This document shows positions 16,521-25,393 of a stretch of 64,000 bases of DNA, piece after piece. Every line of letters begins with the position of its first letter. The first letter of the stretch is position 1. This DNA is from Actinoallomurus soli (GTDB lineage: Bacteria > Actinomycetota > Actinomycetes > Streptosporangiales > Streptosporangiaceae). Below the pieces are notes generated by a model. It saw only the letters and a program-made list of their open reading frames with translations. It was not told the origin of the DNA and did not search any database. Location of the stretch: NCBI RefSeq assembly GCF_024055715.1, contig NZ_JAMXMV010000001.1:1116001-1180000 (forward strand). Direction: 5' to 3'. The position numbers and the translations under genes were made by a program.

Positions 16521-17774
16521 ATGTTCGGGATCGTGCGCCCGTGCCGTCATGTCATGTGCGCGCCGCTGTTCAAGGACTGGATGGCGCACCTGTGCGGGCT
16601 CTGCCTGGCGCTGCGCGACGAGCATGGGCAGGCGGCCCGGCTGGTCACCAACTACGACGGGCTGCTGATCTCCGTGCTGGTGGAGGCGCAGAACCCGGAG
16701 CGCTCCCCGCACCGTACGGCCGGGCCGTGCGCGCTGCGCGGCATGCGCACCGCCGATGTCGTCGCGTCGCACGCGGAGGGCGCAAGGCTGGCCGCCGCGA
16801 CGTCGTTGCTGCTCGCCGCCGGCAAGACCCGGGATCACGTCGCCGACCGGGACGGCGCCCACGCCCGGCGGCTCGTCGCCGCGACGGCGGGATGGATGGC
16901 CGGCCGCTGGGACGCCGCGGGCGCCCGGACCGGTGCCGCCGTGGGACTGGACCCGGGCGTCTTGCGGGACACGGTGGCCCGCCAGACGGCCCTGGAGACG
17001 ACCACCGGGCTCGGCCTGCTGGAGCTGACCGAGCCGACGGAGACCGCGGTCGCGGTCGCCTTCGCCCACACCGCCGTGGTCGCGGGCACGCCGCGGAACG
17101 CGGAGACCCTCGCCGAGGCGGGGCGCTTCTTCGGCCGCCTCGCGCACCTCCTCGACGCCGTCGAGGACTACGAGGCCGACCGGGCCTCGGGCGCGTTCAA
17201 CCCGCTCCGGGCGACCGGCACGTCCCTGGCCGAGGCGCGCCGTCACTGCGACGACGCCGTTCGGGGCCTGCACCTGGCCCTGGGGGATCTGGAGCTGGAG
17301 CGCCCCCGGCTGGTCAGGGCTCTGCTGGGCCGGGAGGTCCGCCGTTCGGTCGACCGGGCGTTCGCCGCGTACGACCCGGCCGCGTACGGGCCCAGTGGTC
17401 CGCCGGATCCGTACGGCCCCCGGCATCCGTACGGCCCGGGTCCGCACGATCCGCACGGCCCCCGGCATCCGTACGGCCCGGGCCCGCAGTCTCCGCCGCC
17501 CTCATGGCCGGGGCACGGACCGCACGGCCCCGGGCGACCGCCCACCCGCCCCGGCTTCGGCCTGGCGTGTCTCGCCGGTTCGCTGGTGGGCTGCACCTGC
17601 GGCCTGTACCGGCCTCCGTGGAGCGACTACCGCGGCGCCGGCTGCGGCGACCGGTGCTGGTGCAGCCGGGCCTGCGACGATTGCGACTGCTGTGACTGCT
17701 GCAGCTGCTGCGAGTGCTGTGACTGCGACTGCTGCGACTGCGACGGTGATTGCTGTGACTGCGACTGCGGTTGA
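16521..17774 (+). CDS. DUF5685 family protein with Pro/Gly/His repeats and Cys/Asp tail
   Basis: 417 residues. The first about 280 match the DUF5685 pattern: MFGIVRPCRH, WMAHLCGLCLALRDEHG, ARLVTNYDGLL, and helical segments with LLDAVEDYEAD and GAFNPL that recall helical prenyl-synthase-like folds. Then comes a Pro/Gly/Tyr/His repeat zone (about 292-345, units like GPRHPYGPGP), a small hydrophobic segment and a tail of about 50 residues in which more than half are Cys or Asp (CDCCDCC, ECCDCDCCDCD). The tail could bind metal or form disulfides. The function of the family is unknown to me. The ATG at 16521 has GGGGAGAG upstream. Confidence 0.8.
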   Translation: MFGIVRPCRHVMCAPLFKDWMAHLCGLCLALRDEHGQAARLVTNYDGLLISVLVEAQNPERSPHRTAGPCALRGMRTADVVASHAEGARLAAATSLLLAAGKTRDHVADRDGAHARRLVAATAGWMAGRWDAAGARTGAAVGLDPGVLRDTVARQTALETTTGLGLLELTEPTETAVAVAFAHTAVVAGTPRNAETLAEAGRFFGRLAHLLDAVEDYEADRASGAFNPLRATGTSLAEARRHCDDAVRGLHLALGDLELERPRLVRALLGREVRRSVDRAFAAYDPAAYGPSGPPDPYGPRHPYGPGPHDPHGPRHPYGPGPQSPPPSWPGHGPHGPGRPPTRPGFGLACLAGSLVGCTCGLYRPPWSDYRGAGCGDRCWCSRACDDCDCCDCCSCCECCDCDCCDCDGDCCDCDCG

Positions 17775-17851
17775 CGTGCGACGCGGGAAGTGCGGAGGTG
17801 TGAGTGTGACATGGGCGACATCCCGGGCCTCGGCCGCGTAGAGTCCCGCTC

Positions 17852-18373
17852 GTGCGACTCCCCAGGTTCATGACGGTGCGCAACGTCGATCCGCACCACC
17901 TGCACCGGTACCTGCTGCCCCACGAGGAGGACGCGGTCGTCATCCGGCGTCACCCCGCCCTGCTGCTGCGGTACATCGCCGAGTTGATCGCCGGGCTGAT
18001 CGTGGCGGGCGTGCTGAGCGGCCTCGTCTCACAGGGCGCCGTGCTGGCGGTGATCTGGGCCCTGTGGTTCGCGCTCCTCGGCCGTCTGGTCTTCAAGGTG
18101 TACGAGTGGTCGGACGAGTTCTTCGCGGTGACCGGGGTCCGGGTCATGCTCGTGCACGGAATCCTCACCCGCAAGGTCGACATGATGCCGCTGTCGAAGA
18201 TCACCGACCTCACGGTCGACCGGTCGATCATCGGCCGGATGCTGGGGTACGGCACGGTCGTCCTGGAGTCCGCGGGCCAGGACCAGGCCCTGTCCAAGGT
18301 CGAGTACGTCCCGGAACCCGAGGGCGTCTACCTGCAGATCTCCGCCGTGGCCTTCGGATCCGGGGACGACTGA
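17852..18373 (+). CDS. PH-domain membrane protein (YdbS/bPH2 type)
   Basis: 173 residues: a short N-terminus, two membrane helices (about 43-85, AELIAGLIVAGVLSGLV and GAVLAVIWALWFALLG), then a bacterial PH domain (FFAVTGVRVMLVHGIL, KVDMMPLSKITDL, GTVVLESAGQDQAL). The role of such proteins is not settled. The GTG at 17852 is supported by a -10-like TAGAGT at 17839-17844 ending 7 nt upstream, the pattern of leaderless actinobacterial mRNAs; an internal ATG at 17870 is the alternative. Confidence 0.82.
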   Translation: MRLPRFMTVRNVDPHHLHRYLLPHEEDAVVIRRHPALLLRYIAELIAGLIVAGVLSGLVSQGAVLAVIWALWFALLGRLVFKVYEWSDEFFAVTGVRVMLVHGILTRKVDMMPLSKITDLTVDRSIIGRMLGYGTVVLESAGQDQALSKVEYVPEPEGVYLQISAVAFGSGDD

Positions 18374-18410
18374 GCGGGCCCGCGACGGGACGTACGCCGG
18401 CCGGCCGAGG

Positions 18411-19898
18411 TCAGCCGGGAGACAGGCGCGGGCGCCGGTGCGGGGCGGGTCCGGGTCCGTGGAGCCGGATCGCGGCCAGCGCGCGCTCGGCGGCGTCGCC
18501 GACCGGGCCGGACGTGTCGATGGTGGCGGCCTCCGGCCACGGGGCCGCCGACTGGGCCATGTGCGCGGCGATCTCGGGGTCGGCGTCGGACACGCCGCGT
18601 GGCCGGGTGAGCAGGCGCTCGCCGGCCAGGGGACTGTCGCAGCGCAACGGGAACAGGTCCGCGTGCGCCCGGGCGGCGACGCGGGCGGCGTCGGCCCGGT
18701 GCTCCGCGGACGTCCAGGAGGCGTCGATGATGACGGATTCGCCGTAGGAGAGCAGGCGGGCGGCGCGGTCGAGGAGTTCGGCGTAGGTACGGCGGGTCCA
18801 GGAGGCGTCGTACAGGCCCGTGCCGTACGGGGCCCGGGCGGGCGTGTCGGGGGACAGCTCGGCGAGTTCCTTGCGAACGCGGTCGCTGTTCAGGACGGTG
18901 TGGCCGAGGCGGTCGCCGAGGGCCTCGCTGAGGGCGCTCTTGCCGGTGCCCGGCAGGCCGCCGACCAGGATCAGGCCGACCGCGCCGGCGTTCAGGTGCC
19001 GCAACGCGATCTCGGCGTGCCGGCCGGCGTCCTCGGCCGCGCGGGCGTCACCCTGACTCCAGCGCACGCACGCGACCTTGGCGCGGACGAACGCGCGGTA
19101 GGCCACGTAGTGGTGCCGCAGCGACGGCGGGGCCGGGTCGTCGGCGTACTCGGCGTACCAGGACAGGAAGCGTCCGGCGAGGTGCGGCGCGCCGAGACGT
19201 TCCAGGTCCATGGCGAGGAACGCGGCGTCGTCGAGCCCGTCGAGCCACCGCAGGCGGTCGTCGAAGTCGAGGCAGTCCAGCACACGGGGACCGTCGTCGA
19301 GGCAGAAGATGTCGTCGGCCATCAGGTCGCCGTGCCCGTCGACCACGCGTCCCTCGCGGATCCGGGCGGTGAACAGCGGCTCGCGAGCCTCCAGGAAGCG
19401 CAGCGTCAGGCGTTCCACCTCCTCCGCGTCGGCGGCGTCGATGGCGCGTCCGTGGAACGGGCGCACCTGCTCGAAGCTCGCGGTCCACCGTGCGCGCAGG
19501 GCGTCCCGGCTCCCCTCGGCGGAGATCTCGGCGGTACGCGGCGAGGCGGCGTGGGCACGGGCGAGCAGGCGCGCGACCGTCCGTAGCGCGTCGTCGAGCG
19601 GGGCGTTCGCCCGGACCAGGTCGGAGAGCCGGCGTTCGGCGGGCATCCTGCGCATGACGACGAGGTGGTCCCGGGGCGTCCCCGGGGGCATGCTCACGTC
19701 GGCGACGCCCAGATACACGTCGGGGGCGAACCGGCGGTTGAGGTCGACCTCGCGATGGCACGCGCGTTCGCGCAGCTCGCGGGTCGAGAAGTCGAGGAAG
19801 CCGAGGTCCACCGGCTTCTTCAGCTTGTAGGCGCGGTCTGCGAAGAAGAAGACGACCCCCGAATGCGTCTCGGCGACGTCCGTGGCCCAGGTCCTCAT
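18411..19898 (-). CDS. Aminoglycoside-phosphotransferase-like/AAA kinase fusion (Rv2004c type)
   Basis: 495 residues in two parts. The N-terminal half is an APH-like kinase fold with GRVVDGHGDLMADDIFCL (HGDL catalytic loop) and CLDFDDRLRW (metal Asp). The C-terminal half (from about 310) is a P-loop kinase with Walker A GGLPGTGKSALSEAL and VIIDASWTSAEHR. The same fusion occurs in mycobacterial Rv2004c, a DosR-regulon member of unknown substrate. A DosR-like box lies 57 bp upstream. The ATG at 19896-19898 gives the family N-terminus; it converges on the PH-domain gene. Confidence 0.85.
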   Translation of the reverse strand: MRTWATDVAETHSGVVFFFADRAYKLKKPVDLGFLDFSTRELRERACHREVDLNRRFAPDVYLGVADVSMPPGTPRDHLVVMRRMPAERRLSDLVRANAPLDDALRTVARLLARAHAASPRTAEISAEGSRDALRARWTASFEQVRPFHGRAIDAADAEEVERLTLRFLEAREPLFTARIREGRVVDGHGDLMADDIFCLDDGPRVLDCLDFDDRLRWLDGLDDAAFLAMDLERLGAPHLAGRFLSWYAEYADDPAPPSLRHHYVAYRAFVRAKVACVRWSQGDARAAEDAGRHAEIALRHLNAGAVGLILVGGLPGTGKSALSEALGDRLGHTVLNSDRVRKELAELSPDTPARAPYGTGLYDASWTRRTYAELLDRAARLLSYGESVIIDASWTSAEHRADAARVAARAHADLFPLRCDSPLAGERLLTRPRGVSDADPEIAAHMAQSAAPWPEAATIDTSGPVGDAAERALAAIRLHGPGPAPHRRPRLSPG

Positions 19899-20272
19899 GT
19901 TCGCAGCGTGTCGTGCGGGAGACGTCCCTGCCAGGGGCGTCGGTCCCCCGGGGAGATGGCCTTAAGCCCTGGCCCGGATCGGAAGGACGTGCGTCCGAAA
20001 ATCGACTTCGGACGACGCGCGCCGTCGGTGGTCTAGGCCGGTTACTGGGGTGATCCGGGCGGCCCGCGCGTGCACCCGGCTCCGTGCCGGGAGAGGGCGG
20101 AGAGCCGGCCGCGGACTTAATTGTTAAGAACATTGACAGATAAGTTGGCCGGTCCGACCATGGAGCGCACGCGGATCCGTGCAGTACCCCCGTCACCCGA
20201 CGCGTCTCCATGTCCGCCCGCTCCGCCCGCACGAGGGCGGGGCGGCGGATCCCCCCGCCATCTGGAGCCCTC
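19899..20272. other. Intergenic region between kinase and chitinase genes
   Basis: 374 bp without a gene. It contains the DosR-like box of the kinase (19956-19970) and an AT-rich island (20117-20150) with TTGACA at 20133-20138 and a -10-like GACCAT 17 bp on, a possible chitinase promoter with a leader of about 100 nt. A palindromic TGGTC-type DasR site was looked for and not convincingly seen. Confidence 0.4.
19956..19970 (-). promoter_or_regulatory. DosR-like box upstream of the kinase
   Basis: Read on the minus strand this is AGGGCTTAAGGCCAT, matching most defined positions of GGGACTTNNGNCCCT. It lies 57 bp upstream of the kinase ATG. Weaker than the boxes at 22163 and 32521. Confidence 0.45.
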
Positions 20273-22018
20273 ATGCGACCATGCACGTCCCCGCGCGCGG
20301 TCCTCACCGGCCTCGCCATGATCCTCGCCGCGTTCGGCCTCATCGCGGCCGGACCGGCCAAGGCCCGCGCCGCCACCCTCCCCACTCACGTGTTCGCGCC
20401 CTATTTCGAGGCCTGGACCGGTGACGACCCGGCGGCCCTGGCCCAGCAGTCCGGGAACAAGTACCTCACCATGGCCTTCCTCCAGGCCGCCACCAAGGGC
20501 TCGTGCACGGCGTACTGGAACGGCGACACGAGCATGCCGATCTCCTCCTCGACGTTCGGCTCCGCGATCTCCTCGATCCGGTCCGGCGGCGGCGACGTCA
20601 TCCCCTCGTTCGGCGGCTACACCGCCGACGACACCGGGACCGAGATCGCCGACAGCTGCACGGACGTCGGCCAGATCGCGGCCGTGTACGAGAAGGTGAT
20701 CACCACCTACGGCATCACCCGGATCGACCTGGACACCGAGGACAACTCGCTGACCAACAGCGCCGGGATCGACCGGCGCAACAAGGCCGTCAAGCAGGTG
20801 GAGAGCTGGGCCGCGAGCACCGGGCGCACCGTGCAGTTCTCCTACACGCTGCCCACGACCACGGGCGGCCTGGCCGACAGCGGTCTGGCCGTGCTGCGCA
20901 ACGCGGTCTCCAACGGCACCCGCGTCGACGTGGTCAACCTCATGACGTTCGACTACTACGACGGCGCCACCCACGAGATGGCGAACGACACCAAGAGCGC
21001 CGCCACCGGCCTGCACGGGCAGCTCGCCGGCCTGTACCCGGGCAAGAGCTCGGCCGAGCTGTGGAACATGATCGGCGTCACCGAGATGATCGGCATCGAC
21101 GACTATGGGCCCGCCGAGACGTTCACCACCGGTGACGCCGCGACCGTGGAGGCCTGGGCGCAGAGCACGGGCATCAACACGCTGTCCTTCTGGGCGCTCC
21201 AGCGGGACAACGGCGGCTGCCCGGGCACCAAGGGCTCGGACAGTTGCTCCGGCGTCTCCCAGAGCACCTGGTTCTTCAGCCACGCCTTCGAGCCGTTCAG
21301 CGGTGGCGGCGGCGGTACGCCCGCCAACGACTTCTCCCTGTCGCTGTCCCCCGCGTCGGCCACCGTCAACCCCGGCGGCTCGGCGTCGGCGACCGTGAAG
21401 ACGGCCATGACCTCCGGCTCCGCCGAGACGGTCGCGCTGAGCGTCACCGGCGCGCCCTCGGGGGTCACCGCCTCCGTCAGCCCGTCCTCGGTGACCGCCG
21501 GCGGCTCCGCCACCCTGACGGTCAGCGCCGGCTCGGCCGCCGCGGCCGGCACGTACACCCTCACCGTGGCCGGGTCGGCGGCGTCGGCGAGCCACAGCGC
21601 CTCCCTCAGCCTCACCGTGGGCGGTACGGGCAGCGGAACGAGCCTGGTCAACCCCGGCTTCGAATCCGGCTCCCTCACCCCGTGGAGCTGCCGGTCCGGC
21701 GGCGCGGTGGTCACCTCGCCGGTCCACTCCGGCGGGCACGCCCTCCAGGTCACGCCCACCTCCGACCAGACCGGCCAGTGCGAGCAGGGGGTGACGCTCC
21801 AGCCGAACCACTCCTACACCCTGACGGCCTGGGTGCAGGGCCCGTACGCCTACGTCGGGGTCTCCGGTGACGCCACCGCGAGCACCTGGACGCCGTCCAG
21901 CGCCTGGACGAAGCTGACCGTCCCGTTCACCACCGGCTCGACCGGGAACGTGACGGTCTACGTCCACGGCTGGTACGGCCAGGGCGACGTCTATGCGGAC
22001 GACTTCACCCTGTCATGA
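20273..22018 (+). CDS. Secreted GH18 chitinase with C-terminal binding modules
   Basis: 581 residues. A signal peptide (about 1-34, ending near AKARAAT) is followed by a GH18 barrel (to about 340) with FAPYFEAW, IPSFGGYT and the catalytic strand RIDLDTED; the first Asp of the usual DxxDxDxE is Thr but the D-x-D-x-E core is intact. A GGGGG linker leads to an Ig-like module (about 355-445, two PSSVTAGGS-like turns) and a CBM-like beta sandwich (LVNPGFESGSLTPW to YADDFTLS). It would cut chitin outside the cell. The ATG at 20273 follows GGAG. Its stop lies inside a tandem repeat. Confidence 0.9.
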   Translation: MRPCTSPRAVLTGLAMILAAFGLIAAGPAKARAATLPTHVFAPYFEAWTGDDPAALAQQSGNKYLTMAFLQAATKGSCTAYWNGDTSMPISSSTFGSAISSIRSGGGDVIPSFGGYTADDTGTEIADSCTDVGQIAAVYEKVITTYGITRIDLDTEDNSLTNSAGIDRRNKAVKQVESWAASTGRTVQFSYTLPTTTGGLADSGLAVLRNAVSNGTRVDVVNLMTFDYYDGATHEMANDTKSAATGLHGQLAGLYPGKSSAELWNMIGVTEMIGIDDYGPAETFTTGDAATVEAWAQSTGINTLSFWALQRDNGGCPGTKGSDSCSGVSQSTWFFSHAFEPFSGGGGGTPANDFSLSLSPASATVNPGGSASATVKTAMTSGSAETVALSVTGAPSGVTASVSPSSVTAGGSATLTVSAGSAAAAGTYTLTVAGSAASASHSASLSLTVGGTGSGTSLVNPGFESGSLTPWSCRSGGAVVTSPVHSGGHALQVTPTSDQTGQCEQGVTLQPNHSYTLTAWVQGPYAYVGVSGDATASTWTPSSAWTKLTVPFTTGSTGNVTVYVHGWYGQGDVYADDFTLS

Positions 22019-22078
22019 CGGGCCTGTCATGACGGGCCTGCCGTGACCGGCCTGTCGTGACGGGCCCGTCGTGACGAT
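22009..22078. repeat. 14-bp tandem repeat, five units, across the chitinase stop codon
   Basis: Units begin at 22009, 22023, 22037, 22051 and 22065; the first two are identical (cctgtcatgacggg) and the others differ at 2-4 positions. The chitinase TGA (22016-22018) falls in unit 1, so slippage would leave the protein end unchanged. Confidence 0.85.
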
Positions 22079-22097
22079 CCCGGCCTGACGCCCCGGC

Positions 22098-22142
22098 CCG
22101 GCGGCCGGTCGAGCCGTGAGACACGGCCCGGTCGGCCGCCGG
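22098..22142 (+). terminator. Probable terminator after chitinase
   Basis: GC-rich hairpin: a 10-bp outer stem (CCGGCGGCCG with its complement), a small internal mismatch and a 6-bp GCCGTG/CACGGC stem around AGA. There is no U-tract, as usual in actinobacteria. Confidence 0.6.
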
Positions 22143-22162
22143 ACCGAGGGACCCTTCCGGAG

Positions 22163-22177
22163 GGGACTTCGGGCCCT
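22163..22177 (+). promoter_or_regulatory. DosR(DevR)-type box, exact consensus match, hydrogenase operon
   Basis: GGGACTTCGGGCCCT matches the mycobacterial DosR consensus GGGACTTNNGNCCCT at every defined position. It is 68 bp upstream of the first hydrogenase gene, with a partial second half (gagggaccctt, 22147-22157) just before it. Hypoxic or redox activation of the operon is inferred. Confidence 0.75.
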
Positions 22178-22245
22178 ACTCGCCGCCGAGCCCACGGGGC
22201 GAGGCTGAGGAGAGAACGGGGCACTCTCGGCGAGGAGGCGTTCGC

Positions 22246-23352
22246 ATGGCCTGGATCCTCGACGGCGTGGCCGGACTGCACGCCGCGCTGGTCGAGTCCG
22301 GTTACACGGTGATCGGCCCGACGGTCCGCGACCGGGCGATCGTCCTCGCCGAACTGGGCTCGGCAGACGACCTCCCGTACGGCTGGGGCGTCACGCTGGA
22401 ACCCGGCGGTTACCGGATCCGGCGCCGGGCGGACTCGGCCGCGTTCGCGCATTCGGCGGGGCCGCAGTCGTGGAAGCCGTTCCTGCACCCGCCGCGCGTC
22501 AAGCTCTGGGACGCGCGGCGCACCGACGACGGTTTCGAGATCCGCGAGGAACGGGAGGAGCCGCCGCGCTACGCCTTCCTCGGGGTGCGCCCGTGCGACC
22601 TGCGGGCGATCGGGATCCTCGACCGGGTGCTCACCGGAGACCGGTACCGCGACGACTCCTATGCCGCGCGCCGTGACGGGATCTTCATCATCGTCGTCAA
22701 CTGCACCGAGCCGGGAGAGACGTGCTTCTGCGTCTCCATGGGCACCGGGCCGGGCGCCGACTCCGGGTACGACCTGGCGCTGACGGAGTTCGCGGGGGAG
22801 GGGCGGTTCCTCGTCGACGTCGGCAGCGACGCGGGCGCCGACATGCTGGCGCGGATCGAGCACCGCGCGGCGGACCCGGTGACCGAGACGCGGGCGCGGG
22901 CGGAGGTGGACGCGGCGGCCGGCCGGATGGGCCGGGAGATGCCCGCCGACGGCCTGCGGGAGCTGATGGCCGGCAGCCTGGAGGCCGCCCGCTGGGACGA
23001 CGTGGCCCGTCGCTGCCTGACCTGCGGCAACTGCACGATGGTCTGCCCCACCTGTTACTGCACGACCGTCGAGGACGTCACCGACCTGACCGGGGACCAC
23101 GCCGAGCGGTGGCAGCGCTGGGACTCCTGCTTCGACCTCGACTTCTCTCACCTCCCGGGCGGCAGCGTGCGGACGTCGACCAAGAGTCGCTACCGCCAGT
23201 GGCTCACCCACAAGCTCGGCACCTGGCACGACCAGTTCGGCTCTTCGGGATGCGTCGGCTGCGGGCGGTGCATCGTCTGGTGCCCGGTCGGCATCGACCT
23301 GACCGAGGAGGTCGCCGCGCTCCGGCAGGAGAGGGAGGACAGCGATGAGTGA
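22246..23352 (+). CDS. hyhB: Group 3b hydrogenase beta subunit, 4Fe-4S dicluster protein
   Basis: 368 residues. Two ferredoxin-type cluster motifs lie near the C-terminus: [16 protein letters not shown] (about 258-273) and [16 protein letters not shown] (about 338-353). The N-terminal part ([34 protein letters not shown]) matches the HydB/HyhB subunit of sulfhydrogenase-type complexes. It relays electrons between the FAD subunit and the catalytic dimer. GAGGAGG precedes the ATG. First gene of a six-gene operon with 8-17 bp overlaps or tiny gaps. Confidence 0.9.
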   Translation: MAWILDGVAGLHAALVESGYTVIGPTVRDRAIVLAELGSADDLPYGWGVTLEPGGYRIRRRADSAAFAHSAGPQSWKPFLHPPRVKLWDARRTDDGFEIREEREEPPRYAFLGVRPCDLRAIGILDRVLTGDRYRDDSYAARRDGIFIIVVNCTEPGETCFCVSMGTGPGADSGYDLALTEFAGEGRFLVDVGSDAGADMLARIEHRAADPVTETRARAEVDAAAGRMGREMPADGLRELMAGSLEAARWDDVARRCLTCGNCTMVCPTCYCTTVEDVTDLTGDHAERWQRWDSCFDLDFSHLPGGSVRTSTKSRYRQWLTHKLGTWHDQFGSSGCVGCGRCIVWCPVGIDLTEEVAALRQEREDSDE

Positions 23353-23818
23353 ACAGACGACCGCACTGCCGCGTTCGGCGCTGGCCGGCCACGCCTTCGT
23401 CCGGGGAATGCCGCAGGACCAGGTCGACAGGCTGGCGGCGGTGGCGCGGTACGTCGAGGTCCCCGCCGGGCACCGCCTGTTCGAGGAGGGCCGGAGCGCG
23501 GACCGGTTCTGGCTGATCCAGGCCGGCCGGGTCACCCTCGACCTGCACATCCCGGGCCGCGGCACCGTGATCGTCGAGACGCTCGGCCGGGGCGCGGTGC
23601 TCGGCTGGTCATGGCTCTTCCCGCCGTACGCCTGGCGGTTCGGGGCGCTCGCGGCCGCGCCGGTCCGGGCGATCGCCCTGGACGCCAGGGCCGTGCGCAC
23701 GATGTGCGCCGAGGACCCGGCCCTGGGATACGAGCTGACGCGCCGGTTCGCCGCCGTCATGCTCGACCGGCTGCAGAACACCCGCATGCGGCTGCTCGAC
23801 CTGTACGGCGCGCCGTGA
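23345..23818 (+). CDS. Cyclic-nucleotide-binding domain protein without HTH
   Basis: 157 residues holding only a CRP-type effector domain: a beta roll with [40 protein letters not shown] and the start of the long C-helix ([27 protein letters not shown]). It lacks a DNA-binding domain, so it is more likely a ligand-sensing accessory or assembly subunit of the hydrogenase than a transcription factor. It overlaps hyhB by 8 bp and is 9 bp before hyhG. Confidence 0.85.
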   Translation: MSEQTTALPRSALAGHAFVRGMPQDQVDRLAAVARYVEVPAGHRLFEEGRSADRFWLIQAGRVTLDLHIPGRGTVIVETLGRGAVLGWSWLFPPYAWRFGALAAAPVRAIALDARAVRTMCAEDPALGYELTRRFAAVMLDRLQNTRMRLLDLYGAP

Positions 23819-23827
23819 GGACGACGG

Positions 23828-24631
23828 ATGACGGCCATGACCCCGGTCCCGTACCGGGTGACCGAACGCCGGGAGGAGACCCGTGACACGGCGACGCTCG
23901 TCCTGCGGCCGTGCGGCGAGCCGATCCCGCCGGTACGGCCCGGCCAGTTCACGATGATGTACGCGTACGGCGTCGGGGAGGCGCCCATCTCCGTCAGCCG
24001 TACCGGCGCGGTCATGGAGCAGACGGTCCGCGACGTCGGCGCGGTCAGCCGCGCGCTGGCCGGGAGCGGGCCCGGCCGGATGATCGGCGTCCGCGGGCCG
24101 TACGGCGTCGGGTGGGGCGTCGAGGACGCGGTCGGCCGGGACCTGGTCTTCGCCGGGGGCGGGATCGGGCTCGCGCCGCTGCGTCCCGCCATCCTGTACG
24201 CGCTGCGGCGGCGCGCGTCCTACGGCGCGATCACCGTCCTCATCGGCGCCCGTACCCCGGCGGACCTGATCTACCGCGCCGAATTCGACGGGTGGCGCGA
24301 GCGTGGCGCGCGGGTCGAGGTGACGGTCGACCGCGCCGGCGACGGCTGGCGCGGGAACGTCGGGCTGATCACCTCGCTCGTGAGCCTGGCCTGTGCCGAC
24401 CCGCCGAACGCCACGGCCTTCATCTGCGGTCCGGAGGTCATGATGCGGTTCACCGCGGAGGCGCTGGAGGCCAGGGGCCTGACCGACGTGCGGATCTCCC
24501 TCGAACGCAATATGCGCTGCGGCGTCGGATGGTGCGGCCACTGCCAGCTCGGCCCCCGGCTCGTCTGCCGGGACGGCCCGGTCGTGGCCTACCGGGACGT
24601 CGCCCCGGAGCTTCTCGTCAAGGAGCGGTAG
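23828..24631 (+). CDS. hyhG: Group 3b hydrogenase gamma subunit, FAD/NAD(P)-binding
   Basis: 267 residues of the ferredoxin-NADP reductase fold: flavin segment PGQFTMMYAYGVGEAPISVS, nucleotide-binding VFAGGGIGLAPLRPAI and ICGPEVMM, and a C-terminal [2Fe-2S] cysteine set CGVGWCGHCQLG...C. In this complex class it exchanges electrons with NAD(P)H. ATG at 23828; ends one base before the small subunit start. Confidence 0.92.
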   Translation: MTAMTPVPYRVTERREETRDTATLVLRPCGEPIPPVRPGQFTMMYAYGVGEAPISVSRTGAVMEQTVRDVGAVSRALAGSGPGRMIGVRGPYGVGWGVEDAVGRDLVFAGGGIGLAPLRPAILYALRRRASYGAITVLIGARTPADLIYRAEFDGWRERGARVEVTVDRAGDGWRGNVGLITSLVSLACADPPNATAFICGPEVMMRFTAEALEARGLTDVRISLERNMRCGVGWCGHCQLGPRLVCRDGPVVAYRDVAPELLVKER

Positions 24632-25393
24632 ATGGCCCCGAAGCTCGCCGTGTGGAAGTTCGCCTCCTGCGACGGCTGCCAGCTCACCCTCCTGGACTGC
24701 GAGGACGAGCTGCTGACGCTGGCGGGCGAGATCGAGATCGCGCACTTCCTCGAGGCGTCGAGCGCCGTGACGGAGGGCCCGTACGACGTGTCGCTGGTCG
24801 AGGGATCGATCTCGACCCCGGCCGACGCCGAGAAGATCAAGGAGGTCAGGCGGATGTCCCGGCGGCTCGTCACGATCGGCGCCTGCGCCACCGCCGGCGG
24901 CATCCAGGCGCTCCGGAACTTCGCCGACATCGAGGAGTTCCGGTCGGTGGTGTACGCCCGCCCCGAGTACGTCGCCACGCTCGCCGAGTCCACGCCGATC
25001 TCGGCCCACGTGCCGGTCGACTTCGAGCTGCGCGGCTGCCCGATCGACCGGGGGCAGCTCCTCGAGGTGCTGTCCGCCTTCCTGGCCGGGCGCAGCCCCG
25101 GCATCCCGAACCATCCGGTCTGCTTCGAGTGCAAGATGCGCGGGAACGTCTGTGTCATGGTCGCGCACGGCACCCCTTGCCTGGGGCCGGTCACGCACAC
25201 CGGCTGCGGGGCCATCTGCCCCGCCTACGGGCGCGGCTGTTACGGCTGCTTCGGCCCCTCGGCCCGGCCCAACACCGGCTCGCTGAAGACCTGGCTCGGC
25301 GACATCGGCATGTCGCGCCCCGAGATCGACCGCGCGTTCTCCACGTTCAACGTCACGGCGTTCACGGAGGTGTCCGATGACCCACCGGCATGA
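24632..25393 (+). CDS. hyhS: Group 3b [NiFe] hydrogenase small subunit
   Basis: 253 residues. The proximal cluster cysteines are in [15 protein letters not shown] and ELRGCPID; two further cluster sets follow ([36 protein letters not shown]), so three 4Fe-4S clusters are likely. There is no Tat signal, consistent with a cytoplasmic enzyme. The ATG directly abuts the TAG of hyhG. It overlaps the large subunit gene by 17 bp. Confidence 0.93.
   Translation: MAPKLAVWKFASCDGCQLTLLDCEDELLTLAGEIEIAHFLEASSAVTEGPYDVSLVEGSISTPADAEKIKEVRRMSRRLVTIGACATAGGIQALRNFADIEEFRSVVYARPEYVATLAESTPISAHVPVDFELRGCPIDRGQLLEVLSAFLAGRSPGIPNHPVCFECKMRGNVCVMVAHGTPCLGPVTHTGCGAICPAYGRGCYGCFGPSARPNTGSLKTWLGDIGMSRPEIDRAFSTFNVTAFTEVSDDPPA

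Noticed and set aside
17600-17774. Calling the Cys-rich tail of the DUF5685 protein a metallothionein
   Set aside because: The tail is fused to a large conserved domain and is CDC-repetitive rather than showing a known metallothionein spacing; metal binding is only a possibility.
20101-20272. DasR or chitinase-type direct-repeat operator before the chitinase
   Set aside because: TTGGCCGGTCCGACCA only loosely resembles the TGGTC-N2-GACCA pattern; not convincing by eye.
22009-22078. Tandem repeats as a CRISPR array
   Set aside because: Units are 14 bp and contiguous with no spacers; no cas genes.
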